Below, in pieces: positions 42,204 through 50,973 of a stretch of 64,000 bases of DNA. Each line of letters starts with the position of its first letter. The stretch's first letter is position 1. The position numbers were made by a program, and so were the translations under genes. Origin of the DNA: Hyphomicrobium_A sp964493785 (GTDB lineage Bacteria; Pseudomonadota; Alphaproteobacteria; Rhizobiales; Hyphomicrobiaceae); assembly GCA_964493785.1 (NCBI GenBank), contig CAZBPM010000020.1, forward strand, positions 1 through 64,000, written 5' to 3'. The notes beneath the pieces were generated by a model. That model ran no database searches and was not told the DNA's origin. It worked only from the letters and a program-made list of their open reading frames with translations.

Positions 42204-43442
42204 TTATCTGAACAGGACCAGGCCGGCCGCCGCTGCGGCGAGAACGACCCAAAGGATTGTTGTCTTAGCCTTGAAAACGTAGAGAGCAGCAAGCGAGGTC
42301 GCGAAGATTGCGAGCGGGATCAGCACGCCGGGCACGTTCACGAGCGTCTTGTAACCAAGCTCGAAAGTCGTGGCAGCGATCAGCCCGACGACGCCCGCGG
42401 ACACGCCTTCGAGGAAGGTTCTGATCTTCTCGTTGTCCACCAACCGTTCGAGTTGGTCGTGGAAGAACAGAGAAAAGCCGAACGCCGGCAGGAAAATGCC
42501 GATGGTCATCACGATCGCCCCAAGTGGGCCGCCGCCGAAATACCCGACGAAGGTCGAGAATATGATCAGGGGCGCCGGCAGAATGCCGGACAGGGCGAGG
42601 CCGTCGAGGAATTGCGCGTCGGTCATCCACCCGTTGCCGACCGCATCGTCGCGCAGGAACGGGATGACGGTGTAGGCTCCGCCGAAGGTGAGGAGGCCGG
42701 CCTTCAGGCCGGAGAAGAAGAGCTGAAGCAGCGACGGCTTCTGCTCCGCGACGGCTTGAGCCACCGCCCCGCTTCCGGACGTCGGACCACCGAACATGGT
42801 CCAGGCGAAGTAGAGCCCGAGGCCGATAAGCATGGCTACCAACAGGCCGGCTGGCAACAGTTGATGACGCGCCGCGAACACATAGGCGAGGCCTGCGAGT
42901 GGAAGTGTAATCCAAAAAGGCGTTCCGACCAGAGCAGCGAACCCGGCGACAGCAGCTATGCCCCACAGCCAACGGTCGAGCAGGACGTGGCCGCCGATCC
43001 GGTGCACGGCACGCACGATAAGGGCGATAACGGCCGGCTGGACGCCCAGAAACGCTGCTGCGGCCACAGTCTGCGTGATGTTTGTGGAGAGATACAGCCA
43101 GGACAGCGCAAACATCAGCACGAAGCCGGGCAGCATGAAGCCCAAGCCTGCGAGAAGACCGCCCAGTCGCCCCTTAGGTAGCGTGCCGAAGAAGACGCAC
43201 AGCTCGTGAGCCTCCGGACCGGGAAGCACTTGGTAGACCGCGAGGAGGCGGTTGAACCTGGGACCTGAGACCCAGCGTTCCTCCTCGACGAGCTCTCGGC
43301 GGATCATGGCAATCTGAGCGACCGGACCGCCCCAGGCCAGGAAGCCAAACCGCAAGAACTTGGCGAAGATCTGTGCATAGGAAAGCTGCGGCACCACGCT
43401 TTGATCTTCCGCCGAGCTTACGCCCTGTACGTCTGCCTTCAT
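42204..43442 (-). CDS. chrA: Chromate efflux transporter ChrA
   Basis: A 412-residue CHR family transporter with both halves. N-terminal half: FLRFGFLAWGGPVAQIAMIR ... RFNRLLAVYQVLPGPEAHEL. C-terminal half: FSGLKAGLLTFGGAYTVIPF ... FLDGLALSGILPAPLIIF. These FGGP/FGGAY and LPGP/LPAP pairs are the family marks. About ten to thirteen membrane helices. It exports chromate from the cytoplasm using the membrane potential. Overlaps the preceding ChrB-domain gene by 4 bp. Confidence 0.95.
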   Translation of the reverse strand: MKADVQGVSSAEDQSVVPQLSYAQIFAKFLRFGFLAWGGPVAQIAMIRRELVEEERWVSGPRFNRLLAVYQVLPGPEAHELCVFFGTLPKGRLGGLLAGLGFMLPGFVLMFALSWLYLSTNITQTVAAAAFLGVQPAVIALIVRAVHRIGGHVLLDRWLWGIAAVAGFAALVGTPFWITLPLAGLAYVFAARHQLLPAGLLVAMLIGLGLYFAWTMFGGPTSGSGAVAQAVAEQKPSLLQLFFSGLKAGLLTFGGAYTVIPFLRDDAVGNGWMTDAQFLDGLALSGILPAPLIIFSTFVGYFGGGPLGAIVMTIGIFLPAFGFSLFFHDQLERLVDNEKIRTFLEGVSAGVVGLIAATTFELGYKTLVNVPGVLIPLAIFATSLAALYVFKAKTTILWVVLAAAAAGLVLFR

Positions 43443-44029
43443 TCGTTGCGCTCCTCAGGTTGTGGCCGGGGTGTCTTGTCGGGTAGCCCGACGATCGACG
43501 TTGGGGCGGGCGGATTGCTCGCCGGGAACGCCCGTTTACTGCCGTGACCGCTGATATTTACGCCGTCGGCGCTGAAGCCGACCGGAGGCCAGCTGTGAGT
43601 CTCGTAGCGGCGCGTCTTCGCCCAAGCGTAGAGGGCGTCGTACATCACGAAACCATGGCGCAGAACCTCATGGTCGTCCGGCGTGACGTCGCGCAGGCCC
43701 ATTGAAATCGCAAGAAGACCTGCCGACTGCGGCGTCAGATCGTGCCGGTCGGTGTCGGCGCCGCGCACGATGGCGGCGATCGTGACAAGAGCCGGGTCGC
43801 GCTGAAGCCCATAGGTGGCTACAAAGGCGTCGAAGCTACACCCCTCGCCGAAGTGCGTGAATTCAACGCCGGGCACGTCGTAAGGCATCGCGCCGGTTTC
43901 CTGCGCGACCCGTATCACCTCAGACGGAGGAACAAAGAGAAATTCCGCTTCCGCGTCGATGAACCGGGCGATCAGCCAGGGGCAGGCGATGCGGTCGATG
44001 ACCGGGCGTTCGCGTGTGACCCACTTCAA
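43439..44029 (-). CDS. ChrB C-terminal domain protein
   Basis: A 196-residue protein equal to the C-terminal half of ChrB: VTRERPVIDRIACPWLIARF, then VEFTHFGEGCSFDAFVATYG. It lacks the N-terminal DNA-binding-like half of full ChrB. The conserved His/Cys residues (EFTH, GCSF) could bind metal or chromate. First gene of the minus-strand operon, with GGGAGG SD and coupling to chrA. Its full-length relative chrB lies divergently 111 bp away, so this is probably a duplicated and trimmed copy. Confidence 0.9.
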   Translation of the reverse strand: MKWVTRERPVIDRIACPWLIARFIDAEAEFLFVPPSEVIRVAQETGAMPYDVPGVEFTHFGEGCSFDAFVATYGLQRDPALVTIAAIVRGADTDRHDLTPQSAGLLAISMGLRDVTPDDHEVLRHGFVMYDALYAWAKTRRYETHSWPPVGFSADGVNISGHGSKRAFPASNPPAPTSIVGLPDKTPRPQPEERNE

Positions 44030-44039
44030 AGCTACCTCC

Positions 44040-44070
44040 CTTCATGAACGATGTGTCGACTCTCATGAAG
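44040..44070. promoter_or_regulatory. Inverted repeat in divergent chr promoter region
   Basis: CTTCATGA (44040-44047) and TCATGAAG (44063-44070) form an 8-bp perfect inverted repeat with a 15-bp spacer, 10 bp from the start of the ChrB-domain gene. Candidate operator for ChrB or another regulator. Confidence 0.45.
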
Positions 44071-44140
44071 CACCCTACGTCAAACGCCCAAAAGATACAA
44101 CTGTTTCAAATTCAACTTCGACATGATACGGTGAGAACAA

Positions 44141-45148
44141 ATGAGCTGCGCTGAAAACCCATCGCCCGAGTCTGCTGCGGACCGCTGGCTTCTGCTCATT
44201 CATCAGCTGCCGCCCAAGCCGGCCTACTTTCGGGTCAAGGTTTGGCGACGCCTGCAGGGATTGGGCGCCGTGGCGATCAAAAGCTCGGTCTACGCCCTCC
44301 CCATGAACGAGGAGACGCAGGAGGACTTCGAGTGGCTCCTCCGCGAGATCGAGGAGGGTGGGGGAGAAGGTTCCCTTTGCGAGGCCCGCTTTATCGGGGG
44401 CCTCAACGACGCAGAAGTAATCGCGCTGTTCAATGCGACCCGTGATGCCGACTACCAAGAACTGACCAAAGAGGTTCGCGACCTCGCGGGGTTGGTATCC
44501 AGCGAAAACGCCCGCGGCGAGAGTTCGGCGGAATTGAAGGGCAAGCACGCGCGGCTGCGAAAGCGCTTAGCCGAGATCGAGCGGATCGACTTCTTCGGGG
44601 CCAATGGTCGGGAGAGTGTCGCAGGCCTGCTCGCCGGGATCGAAGATCACTTTAACGCCGCCCTGGGGTCATCAGGGCCAGAGGAGGACGTAAAACCGAT
44701 GGAACAAGGCCTGCAAAATCTCAAGGGTAAGGTCTGGGTGACACGGCGCGGTGTTCATGTAGATCGTATCGCCTGTGCTTGGCTGATCACCCGCTTCATC
44801 GACCCGGACGCCCGATTCAAGTTTGTCCCACATAAGGGCTACGAGCCGGAACCTGGGGAACTGCGGTTCGATATGTTCGAGGCTGAATTCACTCACAAGG
44901 GCGACAACTGCAGTTTCGAAGTGCTGCTTGAACGCACTGGGCTTTCCGATCCGGCTCTCAAAGCGATCGCCGATATCGTGCATGACATCGACCTCAAGGA
45001 AGACAAATTCGGCCGTCCGGAAGCGGCTGGCATCGCCCGTCTCATCGCCGGCCTCACCGCAGCTGCCCAAACCGACGGTGAGCGAATCGAGCGGGGGCGC
45101 ACGATCTTCGATGACCTTTATGCTTCATTCCGGGACGAGCGTGGCTGA
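44141..45148 (+). CDS. chrB: Chromate-sensing regulator ChrB
   Basis: A 335-residue ChrB. N-terminal half: LLLIHQLPPKPAYFRVKVWR ... AVAIKSSVYALP (PaaX-like winged-helix part) followed by a coiled stretch (LKGKHARLRKRLAEIERIDF). C-terminal half: VTRRGVHVDRIACAWLITRF ... AEFTHKGDNCSFEVLLERTG. ChrB regulates chr operons in response to chromate. Divergent from the ChrB-domain/chrA operon with a 111-bp shared promoter, the standard layout. Confidence 0.92.
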   Translation: MSCAENPSPESAADRWLLLIHQLPPKPAYFRVKVWRRLQGLGAVAIKSSVYALPMNEETQEDFEWLLREIEEGGGEGSLCEARFIGGLNDAEVIALFNATRDADYQELTKEVRDLAGLVSSENARGESSAELKGKHARLRKRLAEIERIDFFGANGRESVAGLLAGIEDHFNAALGSSGPEEDVKPMEQGLQNLKGKVWVTRRGVHVDRIACAWLITRFIDPDARFKFVPHKGYEPEPGELRFDMFEAEFTHKGDNCSFEVLLERTGLSDPALKAIADIVHDIDLKEDKFGRPEAAGIARLIAGLTAAAQTDGERIERGRTIFDDLYASFRDERG

Positions 45149-45152
45149 GCGA

Positions 45153-46352
45153 ATGTCGTCCCGGCGCGGCTCAGATGTCCGGCGGGTTCTATGGGCGCGG
45201 GCGTTGCGCGCCTTCGGTGACGGGTACGTGGCCATTCTACTACCGGTGCACCTGGCGGCCTTAGGGTTCAACGCGATCACCGTCGGCCTCATCTCCACCG
45301 CGACCCTTCTCGGCTCGGTCCTCCTTACGCTTGGGTTCGGCTTTGTTGCGCATCGCATGAAACGCCGCAGCGCTCTCCTGGCGGCCAGTATTCTTATGGC
45401 TGCCACAGGCCTTGGCTTCCTCGCACTCGATGGCTTTTGGCCACTGGCTCTAATCGCATTCGTTGGAACGCTGAACCCATCGAGCGGCGACGTGAGCGTG
45501 TTTCTGCCACTGGAACACACGGTGCTCACGGCATCGGTATCCGACAGGGAACGCACCTCGACCTTTGCCCGCTATAGCTTCGTAGGTTCGGTCATCGCGG
45601 CCGTTGGCGCGCTCGCCGCTGGTGTCGTTGACTGGCTTTCTCCGTTGATCGATCGCGAAGCCATCATCCAGGGCCTTTTTCTCCTCTATGGTGCGCTCGG
45701 GCTCGCGAGTTTCCTCCTTTATCGCGGCCTGTCACCGAGCGCGGAGAAGGGAGCAAGCCGGCAACGGATGTCCCTGGGTCCGTCCCGCCGCCGTGTGCTC
45801 GGGCTTGCCGCCCTGTTTGCGCTCGACTCCTTCGGCGGTGGCTTCGTCGTCAACGCGATGCTCGCCCTATGGCTGTTCCAGCGCTTTGGGCTCGACGTTG
45901 CAACCACAGGAATGATCTTCTTTGTCACAGGGTTGTGTTCGGCGGCGTCATATTTCGTCGCGGTGCCGCTCGCGCGTCGGTGTGGGCTCGTGAACACGAT
46001 GGTCTTCACGCATTTGCCGGCCAACTTCTTCCTCGTGCTTACGGCGTTCGCTCCGAACCTTTGGCTCGCCTTCGTCCTTCTGATCATGCGCAGCCTGCTA
46101 TCCCAAATGGATGTGCCCACGCGTTCGTCTTACGTCATGGCCGTTGTCGAGCCGGAGGAAAGGCCGGCAGCCGCGAGCCTGACTGCTGTGCCGCGAAGCC
46201 TAGCTAGCGCTATCGCCCCGCTGCTGTCTGGTTGGCTTCTGAGCGCCAGCGCATTTGGCTGGCCGCTTGTCCTGGCGGGTCTGCTCAAAATCGCCTACGA
46301 TCTCATGCTCCTCCAGCAGTTCAGAATGGTTAAGCCGCCCGAAGAAAGCTAA
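45153..46352 (+). CDS. MFS exporter in chromate cluster
   Basis: A 399-residue MFS protein with twelve probable helices (AVHLAALGFNAITVGLIS-type TM2 region, AHRMKRRSALL as the conserved cytoplasmic loop 2-3, RGLSPSAEKGASRQRMSLG as the central loop). The open frame reaches far into chrB, but MFS sequence begins at about residue 1 of the ATG 45153 start (MSSRRGSDVRR). A GTG at 45141 overlapping the chrB stop is also possible. Likely transcribed with chrB; substrate unknown, perhaps chromate-related or metal-chelate efflux. Confidence 0.88.
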   Translation: MSSRRGSDVRRVLWARALRAFGDGYVAILLPVHLAALGFNAITVGLISTATLLGSVLLTLGFGFVAHRMKRRSALLAASILMAATGLGFLALDGFWPLALIAFVGTLNPSSGDVSVFLPLEHTVLTASVSDRERTSTFARYSFVGSVIAAVGALAAGVVDWLSPLIDREAIIQGLFLLYGALGLASFLLYRGLSPSAEKGASRQRMSLGPSRRRVLGLAALFALDSFGGGFVVNAMLALWLFQRFGLDVATTGMIFFVTGLCSAASYFVAVPLARRCGLVNTMVFTHLPANFFLVLTAFAPNLWLAFVLLIMRSLLSQMDVPTRSSYVMAVVEPEERPAAASLTAVPRSLASAIAPLLSGWLLSASAFGWPLVLAGLLKIAYDLMLLQQFRMVKPPEES

Positions 46353-46818
46353 CCGAAACCTCGACGCGCTCCTCGTGTTTGCCGTTCCAGCAATCAATCG
46401 GACCGAGGTTTAGTCCGTTGGCCATTCGCGAAGGGCATAAGGCTTAATCGTGACAGAACTCACGGGCTCTCGACTGGGCTCTGACGGATGCCACCCTGAC
46501 GTCAGATAGCGCGATCGAGTATCTGCTCCGACGCTTGGAACCATGAACCGCAATCCGCTGCACGGTCCCTCGCTCACAAGACTTACCTGCCAATATGGCG
46601 CCCTGAAACCGATCGTGCCAACAGGCTGCCATCGCTAAAACCTGAAGGTTCTTCTGCCGCGCCTGCCTTGGTTTTGAAAATTCGTCGCCGCAACAATGAC
46701 ATAGGAGTTCCCAGTTTCATCCTCCCCGGTGCGCCAGTTTTTCCAAAGACTTAGCGGTAAGGCGAAACTCGGTGCTCTGCTCCGGGTGCGATCTGGGTGC
46801 GAACCCAATCCGCCGCTT
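46353..46818. other. Non-coding gap
   Basis: About 465 bp with no supportable gene. If the ferric-reductase-like frame is decayed at its end, its lost C-terminal part would be in 46751-46818. Confidence 0.4.
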
Positions 46819-47277
46819 TCAAAATGTCCCGCGTAAGGTGGCCCACATCGCGATCACGCCCCAGGCAGCAAAGGGCGTCGGTGATCTGAAGAGAAGTGCA
46901 TCGATGACGTCCGGCGGGCTCGTGATCCAGAGCCCAGCGACGTGGATGATCACGGCTGCAACCAGCAAGGCTCCAGTCCAACGATGCACGCGCTGTGCCT
47001 GGTAAGGAGAAAATCCTGGTAGGAGCCCGCCAATCAGCAACGGCTGAAGCAGCATCAGACCCAGACCGGCAACCCCCGCAAGACAAGCGCCAATGTAGAC
47101 GGGTTCGCGCCATGCGAGCAGCGGGCTGAGTGTTGCGGCAACGATCGGCACGGCTATGGCGGTCGCGACCGCGCCCCAGATCAGCCAAGCCTTGAACAAC
47201 CTCGTGCGCGGATGGACCAAGCGTGGCTTAAACCGGCTTGAGGACGAAGTGGGCCTCGAGGCTCGTGTCCTTGGCAC
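46819..47277 (-). CDS. Ferric-reductase-like transmembrane protein, possibly C-terminally truncated
   Basis: A 152-residue membrane protein with about four helices (AWLIWGAVATAIAVPIVAA, YIGACLAGVAGLGLMLLQPL, WTGALLVAAVIIHVAGLWI, FAAWGVIAMWA). HRWTG and IIHVAG carry the histidines that bind heme in ferric reductase-like domains. Related proteins are about 50 residues longer; here a TGA cuts the frame after WATLRGTF, while sequence beyond it (KRRIGFAPR) still looks related, hinting at a recent stop. GTG start at 47277 overlaps the upstream gene by 50 bp; TTG 47220 is another option. Confidence 0.65.
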   Translation of the reverse strand: MPRTRASRPTSSSSRFKPRLVHPRTRLFKAWLIWGAVATAIAVPIVAATLSPLLAWREPVYIGACLAGVAGLGLMLLQPLLIGGLLPGFSPYQAQRVHRWTGALLVAAVIIHVAGLWITSPPDVIDALLFRSPTPFAAWGVIAMWATLRGTF

Positions 47278-47719
47278 TCGCCATCAGGGGACGAAGAAAG
47301 ACTGTCTCGAACTCGCCGCTGTCATACGCAAGGTGGCCATGCGCCTGGCCGAAGGCCGGAACGATCTGCGGCATCTCAAGCCGAAACCGGCCGTTCTCAT
47401 CCGTGAGCGTGGCCCCGTGGCTGTGCGGATCTCGCTCGTGGCCCTCTGTCGTGTGCGCCCAAATTTGGATGCGCTGGCCCGGAAGCGGCGCCCCATCTCC
47501 AGCACGGCGCACGGTGCCGCTCATCCAGAAGCCTCCGCGCCCGATCCGTTCCACGATCGGAGCGCCCGGACGATAATTGTTCGATCCACCCCGCATCGAG
47601 GGGGTTGGTGCAAGCCCTTGCGCGCGTGCGGGCAAGCGCAGGCCCGAGAAGGTGAGCGCCATCAACGCTCCACCGGCAGCAAGAAGCCCTCGCCGGTTGA
47701 GAAAAACATCAGCCATCAC
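47228..47719 (-). CDS. Tat-exported intradiol-dioxygenase-fold protein
   Basis: A 163-residue protein with a twin-arginine signal (NRRGLLAAGGALMALTF) and a short prealbumin/dioxygenase-like beta domain (FWMSGTVRRAGDGAPLPGQR, WAHTTEGHERDPHSHGATLT, ENGRFRLEMP, FGQAHGHLAYD). It lacks the long N-terminal helices of protocatechuate dioxygenases and would act in the periplasm. Paired with the membrane ferric-reductase-like protein; such pairs occur in other alphaproteobacteria, possibly as an electron-transfer or cupredoxin-like function, which is inference. Confidence 0.75.
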   Translation of the reverse strand: MMADVFLNRRGLLAAGGALMALTFSGLRLPARAQGLAPTPSMRGGSNNYRPGAPIVERIGRGGFWMSGTVRRAGDGAPLPGQRIQIWAHTTEGHERDPHSHGATLTDENGRFRLEMPQIVPAFGQAHGHLAYDSGEFETVFLRPLMASAKDTSLEAHFVLKPV

Positions 47720-47881
47720 AAGTCCTCCTGCACATGCGCCGGTGAAGTGTTTAGGCGAGGCATTGGAGACCGCGGCGTCCGCAGGCAGGGTCGACTGGCG
47801 TCACGGCCTTCCGCTCAGTCGGCGACCTCAGCGATATGGGGATCCTACGGTCAAATCCAAAATCATCGAACGGTCCAATGC

Positions 47882-48637
47882 TCAGCTGTCAGCAATGCCC
47901 AAATTTGCAGGCCTTATGAGCCTAAACTTTCTATCCCCATTCATCCCCGGATGAGGTTCGACATATAGGAGCTGAGGCCGTCTCGAACATGCGGATGTGA
48001 GCCAGTTGCTCCATTGCCGGTACATACGTTGAAGGTCATCCGCTCCCTCATACTGATGCACGAGATTTGAATGTGCCGCGCGTAGTTCGGACCTGTGCCG
48101 CCAACGGCGGCCTAGTTTGCCCGCGACCCCCGAACTTAAAAATTTTGGCAGTGCTCCTTCGAGACGGATCAGTTGAGGAACGAAAGGAGCGGCCAGTGAG
48201 CGCGCGATCGGCGGCAGATGGAGCAGGAACGATCGCGCTGCCACTTGTTGCATGAGTTGCTCTTTAGGCGTTGTCACGAGAACAGCGATTATCTCGTCTG
48301 CAGCACTAAGCTGCTGGCGGAACACCGGGTCGTTCTCCGCGAAGTCGCGAGTGCGAGCCGAAATGACATTGGCAAAGAACGCTCGCGTTATATCGCAGTG
48401 CAGAATTTGCCCGGACGGCGGCCCACTCTTCCGCGATCGCAACCGCTCCCACTTGCTAGGTCGCCTGCCCGTTACAATGGGCCACTGGTTGGCGCCAGAG
48501 GGAAGAGCATCTCTGATTTCTGGCGCTAAGGTTCCGCGCTTTAGCTGATTTATCAGAGTGCTTTTACCGGAACCGGCCAAGCCGGCAACAAGCAACAACT
48601 GCTTCAAACCCGGATCAAATGGAATGCCTTTACTCAT
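47882..48637 (-). CDS. P-loop NTPase of unknown function
   Basis: A 251-residue protein. Walker A GLAGSGKST lies at about residues 21-29 of the ATG 48637 start (a GTG nine codons upstream is also possible). LHCDITRAFF and AADEIIAVLVTTP follow in kinase-like fashion. No membrane segment. It may be a small-molecule or sugar kinase, or a sulfotransferase-like enzyme, near polysaccharide genes. Transcribed divergently from the first glycosyltransferase. Confidence 0.6.
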   Translation of the reverse strand: MSKGIPFDPGLKQLLLVAGLAGSGKSTLINQLKRGTLAPEIRDALPSGANQWPIVTGRRPSKWERLRSRKSGPPSGQILHCDITRAFFANVISARTRDFAENDPVFRQQLSAADEIIAVLVTTPKEQLMQQVAARSFLLHLPPIARSLAAPFVPQLIRLEGALPKFLSSGVAGKLGRRWRHRSELRAAHSNLVHQYEGADDLQRMYRQWSNWLTSACSRRPQLLYVEPHPGMNGDRKFRLIRPANLGIADS

Positions 48638-48878
48638 GGCAAATCGGCCGTTGTCACGGGCCACCTAGAGCCCAAAGCAAGCAGGGTATCTCAGTCCACA
48701 CGTGTGTCCACCCGACCCCCAACCGATGCGGCGAATTGATCACACCGCCCTCGGATGTTCAGCATGGGGACGATTATATGTTGCACGCGCATCAATGGTC
48801 GATAGTGTCAATGTCAAGGGGAAGATGTGACTTATTAAGAGTAATTTATTCCCGTCAGTCTGTTTTGTGAGTTGTTCC

Positions 48879-49916
48879 ATGAGGGTGGTTGTCACGGTAT
48901 GCACCCGAGAACGGCCTCAGATGCTTAAGGCCACACTCGGATCGATCATCACGCAAGAGCTTCCCCATGGACTGGGGCTGAGCGTCGTGGTCGTCGAGAA
49001 TGACGATCTTCCGCGGTCGGCAGAGATGGTCGATCGCCTCAGCAAAAATGCGGATATCCCTATCATTTATGCCCATGAACCGCAGCTGGGAATCCCGATC
49101 GCGCGGAACCGGGCATTGTCAATCGCACTGCAGCAGCGACCGGACTGGATCGCTTTTATCGACGACGATGAAATAGCGAGCCCTACCTGGCTTGCACGCT
49201 TTCATGAAGCTGCGGCGTCTGTTGATTCCGACGTCTACCAAGGCCCTGTCGAGTACGTCTATCCGTCTCCGGCGCCCGCATGGATGAAGTCGGCGCGTCG
49301 CCGACATCTTGCTACAGGGACGGCGCTCCCAACGGCCGCTACGAGCAACACGTTCATGCGAGCCAGGATTGCGTCACAAGACGGTTTAGGCCTGCGCTTT
49401 AACGAGAAGATGCGTTTCACGGGCGGATCCGACAACGATTACTTCTATCGCGCTGTCGAACGCGGCGCACGAATCTGCTGGCTGAATGAAGCCCTTGTGC
49501 ACGAGATGGTCCCGCAGATCCGCATGACGCTTCGGTGGCAACTCGCCCGATCGATGCGTGTAGCCTCTAACACTGTATCTATGCACATGGACCGGTTGGG
49601 GAGCGTTCGCGCAGCTACCAAGTGCGTTCCGAAGTACGTTGGCAGAGGTCTGGGCGCGCTAGTCCTACTTCCGTTGGCTGCCGCCGCAAGTGCCGCTGCG
49701 ATCCCGCGGGGCAAGCGGCTCCTAGCTTCCAGCCTCAGCGATCTAGCATCAGCCATAGGTGGGCTTGGCGCTTTCTTCGGACTGCGGCCGCAGCCTTATC
49801 GAGTGGTCGATCGGAATAATTGGGGCTGGGACACAATTTTCGGTTCCGCCCATTACGGCACCTCAAAGCAGGCAACCACACGGCTCGGTAAGTTGGAGAA
49901 CTTTGGAGAGCCATAA
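48879..49916 (+). CDS. Family 2 glycosyltransferase
   Basis: A 345-residue GT2. GT-A fold with MRVVVTVCTRERPQMLKATL, nucleotide-sugar region VVVENDD, FIDDDEIA (DxD-like metal site, about residue 92) and FTGGSDNDYFYRAVERG (ED/ND acceptor motif). Two weak hydrophobic segments near the C-terminus (GLGALVLLPLAAAASAAAI, LASAIGGLGAFFGL) imply membrane association. ATG 48879 preferred over GTG 48867. First of four plus-strand surface-glycan genes. Confidence 0.88.
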   Translation: MRVVVTVCTRERPQMLKATLGSIITQELPHGLGLSVVVVENDDLPRSAEMVDRLSKNADIPIIYAHEPQLGIPIARNRALSIALQQRPDWIAFIDDDEIASPTWLARFHEAAASVDSDVYQGPVEYVYPSPAPAWMKSARRRHLATGTALPTAATSNTFMRARIASQDGLGLRFNEKMRFTGGSDNDYFYRAVERGARICWLNEALVHEMVPQIRMTLRWQLARSMRVASNTVSMHMDRLGSVRAATKCVPKYVGRGLGALVLLPLAAAASAAAIPRGKRLLASSLSDLASAIGGLGAFFGLRPQPYRVVDRNNWGWDTIFGSAHYGTSKQATTRLGKLENFGEP

Positions 49917-49924
49917 GCGATTTC

Positions 49925-50929
49925 ATGAGTTTTCGCCCAGTAGATGTGGAGGTAATTATGCCGTCTAAAGTCGCCATCATCGTCGAGTGGGACAACGCAA
50001 GGCTCTCGGAGGTAGACCGCGCTCGGGAGATGCTGCGGCAGCTGAACGAGCAAACCGCCCAATACGCTACGAAGACCAACGCTCGTTTCGATCTCATGTT
50101 GGTCTTTGACCCTGAGGCAATCCCGAGGGAGGTGCCCGCGTCTATTGTCGATCAATGCGTAGACGCGGCGACCTGGCCCGGCGAAGTCCGGCTTCTGGAG
50201 GCGCGCGGGCTTCCGTACTACGAGCAGAAGAACTTCGGCGTCACCCACACGGACGCTGACGTAGTCTTCTTTGTCGACAGCGATGTTATTCCCGACGATG
50301 GGTGGCTCGCGCTCTTGATGGATGCCTTGAAAGATCCCGATGTTAGCGTTGTTGGCGGGGAAACCTATCTGACTAGCGACACGCTCTACGAGAAGCTCTT
50401 TGCTGCATTCTGGCAGTTCGAAACAAAGCAACCGGCGGGCGGCGAACTACGGAAAGTGCGCGGTTTCTACGCGAACAACGTGGCGTTCCGCGGCGATATT
50501 CTGCGAACTCATCCTTTTCCAAAGCTTGAGGCATTTCGGGGCCAGTGCGCGATGCTCGGGCATTCGCTGCGCGCGGAGGGCATTGCAATCTACAGGCACA
50601 GTGCCGCGCGGGTTTCGCATCCCCCACCCGAGGGACCGTCGCACTTCATCAATCGAGCGATCTGTCATGGGCATGACATGATGATGATCGGCAAGCTGAA
50701 GAACCATAGCTGGTTCCGAGCATCTCCTCTCGGCTCCGTTTGGCGGTTGTTCCGAGACTTGATGAAGACGCCGGCCCGAGTGTCGAGCCGCTATCGCCAA
50801 GCAGGCTTGGGGGCCGCAGGCTGGATGGCGGCGTTCATGCTCGCGGTATCTTACTATTCGCTCAAGTTCGTCGGCGATCTGTTCGCGTTCTTCGCCCCCA
50901 AGACGATGCGAAAGGTCTTCTCTATCTAG
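49925..50929 (+). CDS. Family 2 glycosyltransferase, second copy type
   Basis: A 334-residue GT2. DVVFFVDSDVIPDDGWLAL has the DxD motif, ETYLTSDTLYEKL and EAFRGQCAMLGHSLRAEG form the acceptor region. A C-terminal hydrophobic segment (AAGWMAAFMLAVSYYSLKF, then VGDLFAFFAP) anchors it to the membrane. Only 8 bp after the preceding gene. An internal ATG at 49958 (MPSKVAII) with GGAGG upstream is probably the true start, because the glycosyltransferase fold begins there. Confidence 0.85.
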   Translation: MSFRPVDVEVIMPSKVAIIVEWDNARLSEVDRAREMLRQLNEQTAQYATKTNARFDLMLVFDPEAIPREVPASIVDQCVDAATWPGEVRLLEARGLPYYEQKNFGVTHTDADVVFFVDSDVIPDDGWLALLMDALKDPDVSVVGGETYLTSDTLYEKLFAAFWQFETKQPAGGELRKVRGFYANNVAFRGDILRTHPFPKLEAFRGQCAMLGHSLRAEGIAIYRHSAARVSHPPPEGPSHFINRAICHGHDMMMIGKLKNHSWFRASPLGSVWRLFRDLMKTPARVSSRYRQAGLGAAGWMAAFMLAVSYYSLKFVGDLFAFFAPKTMRKVFSI

Positions 50930-50973
50930 TCGCGCCGATAAACCTTTGGAGCGGAGATTCGGGAGTCTCGAGT

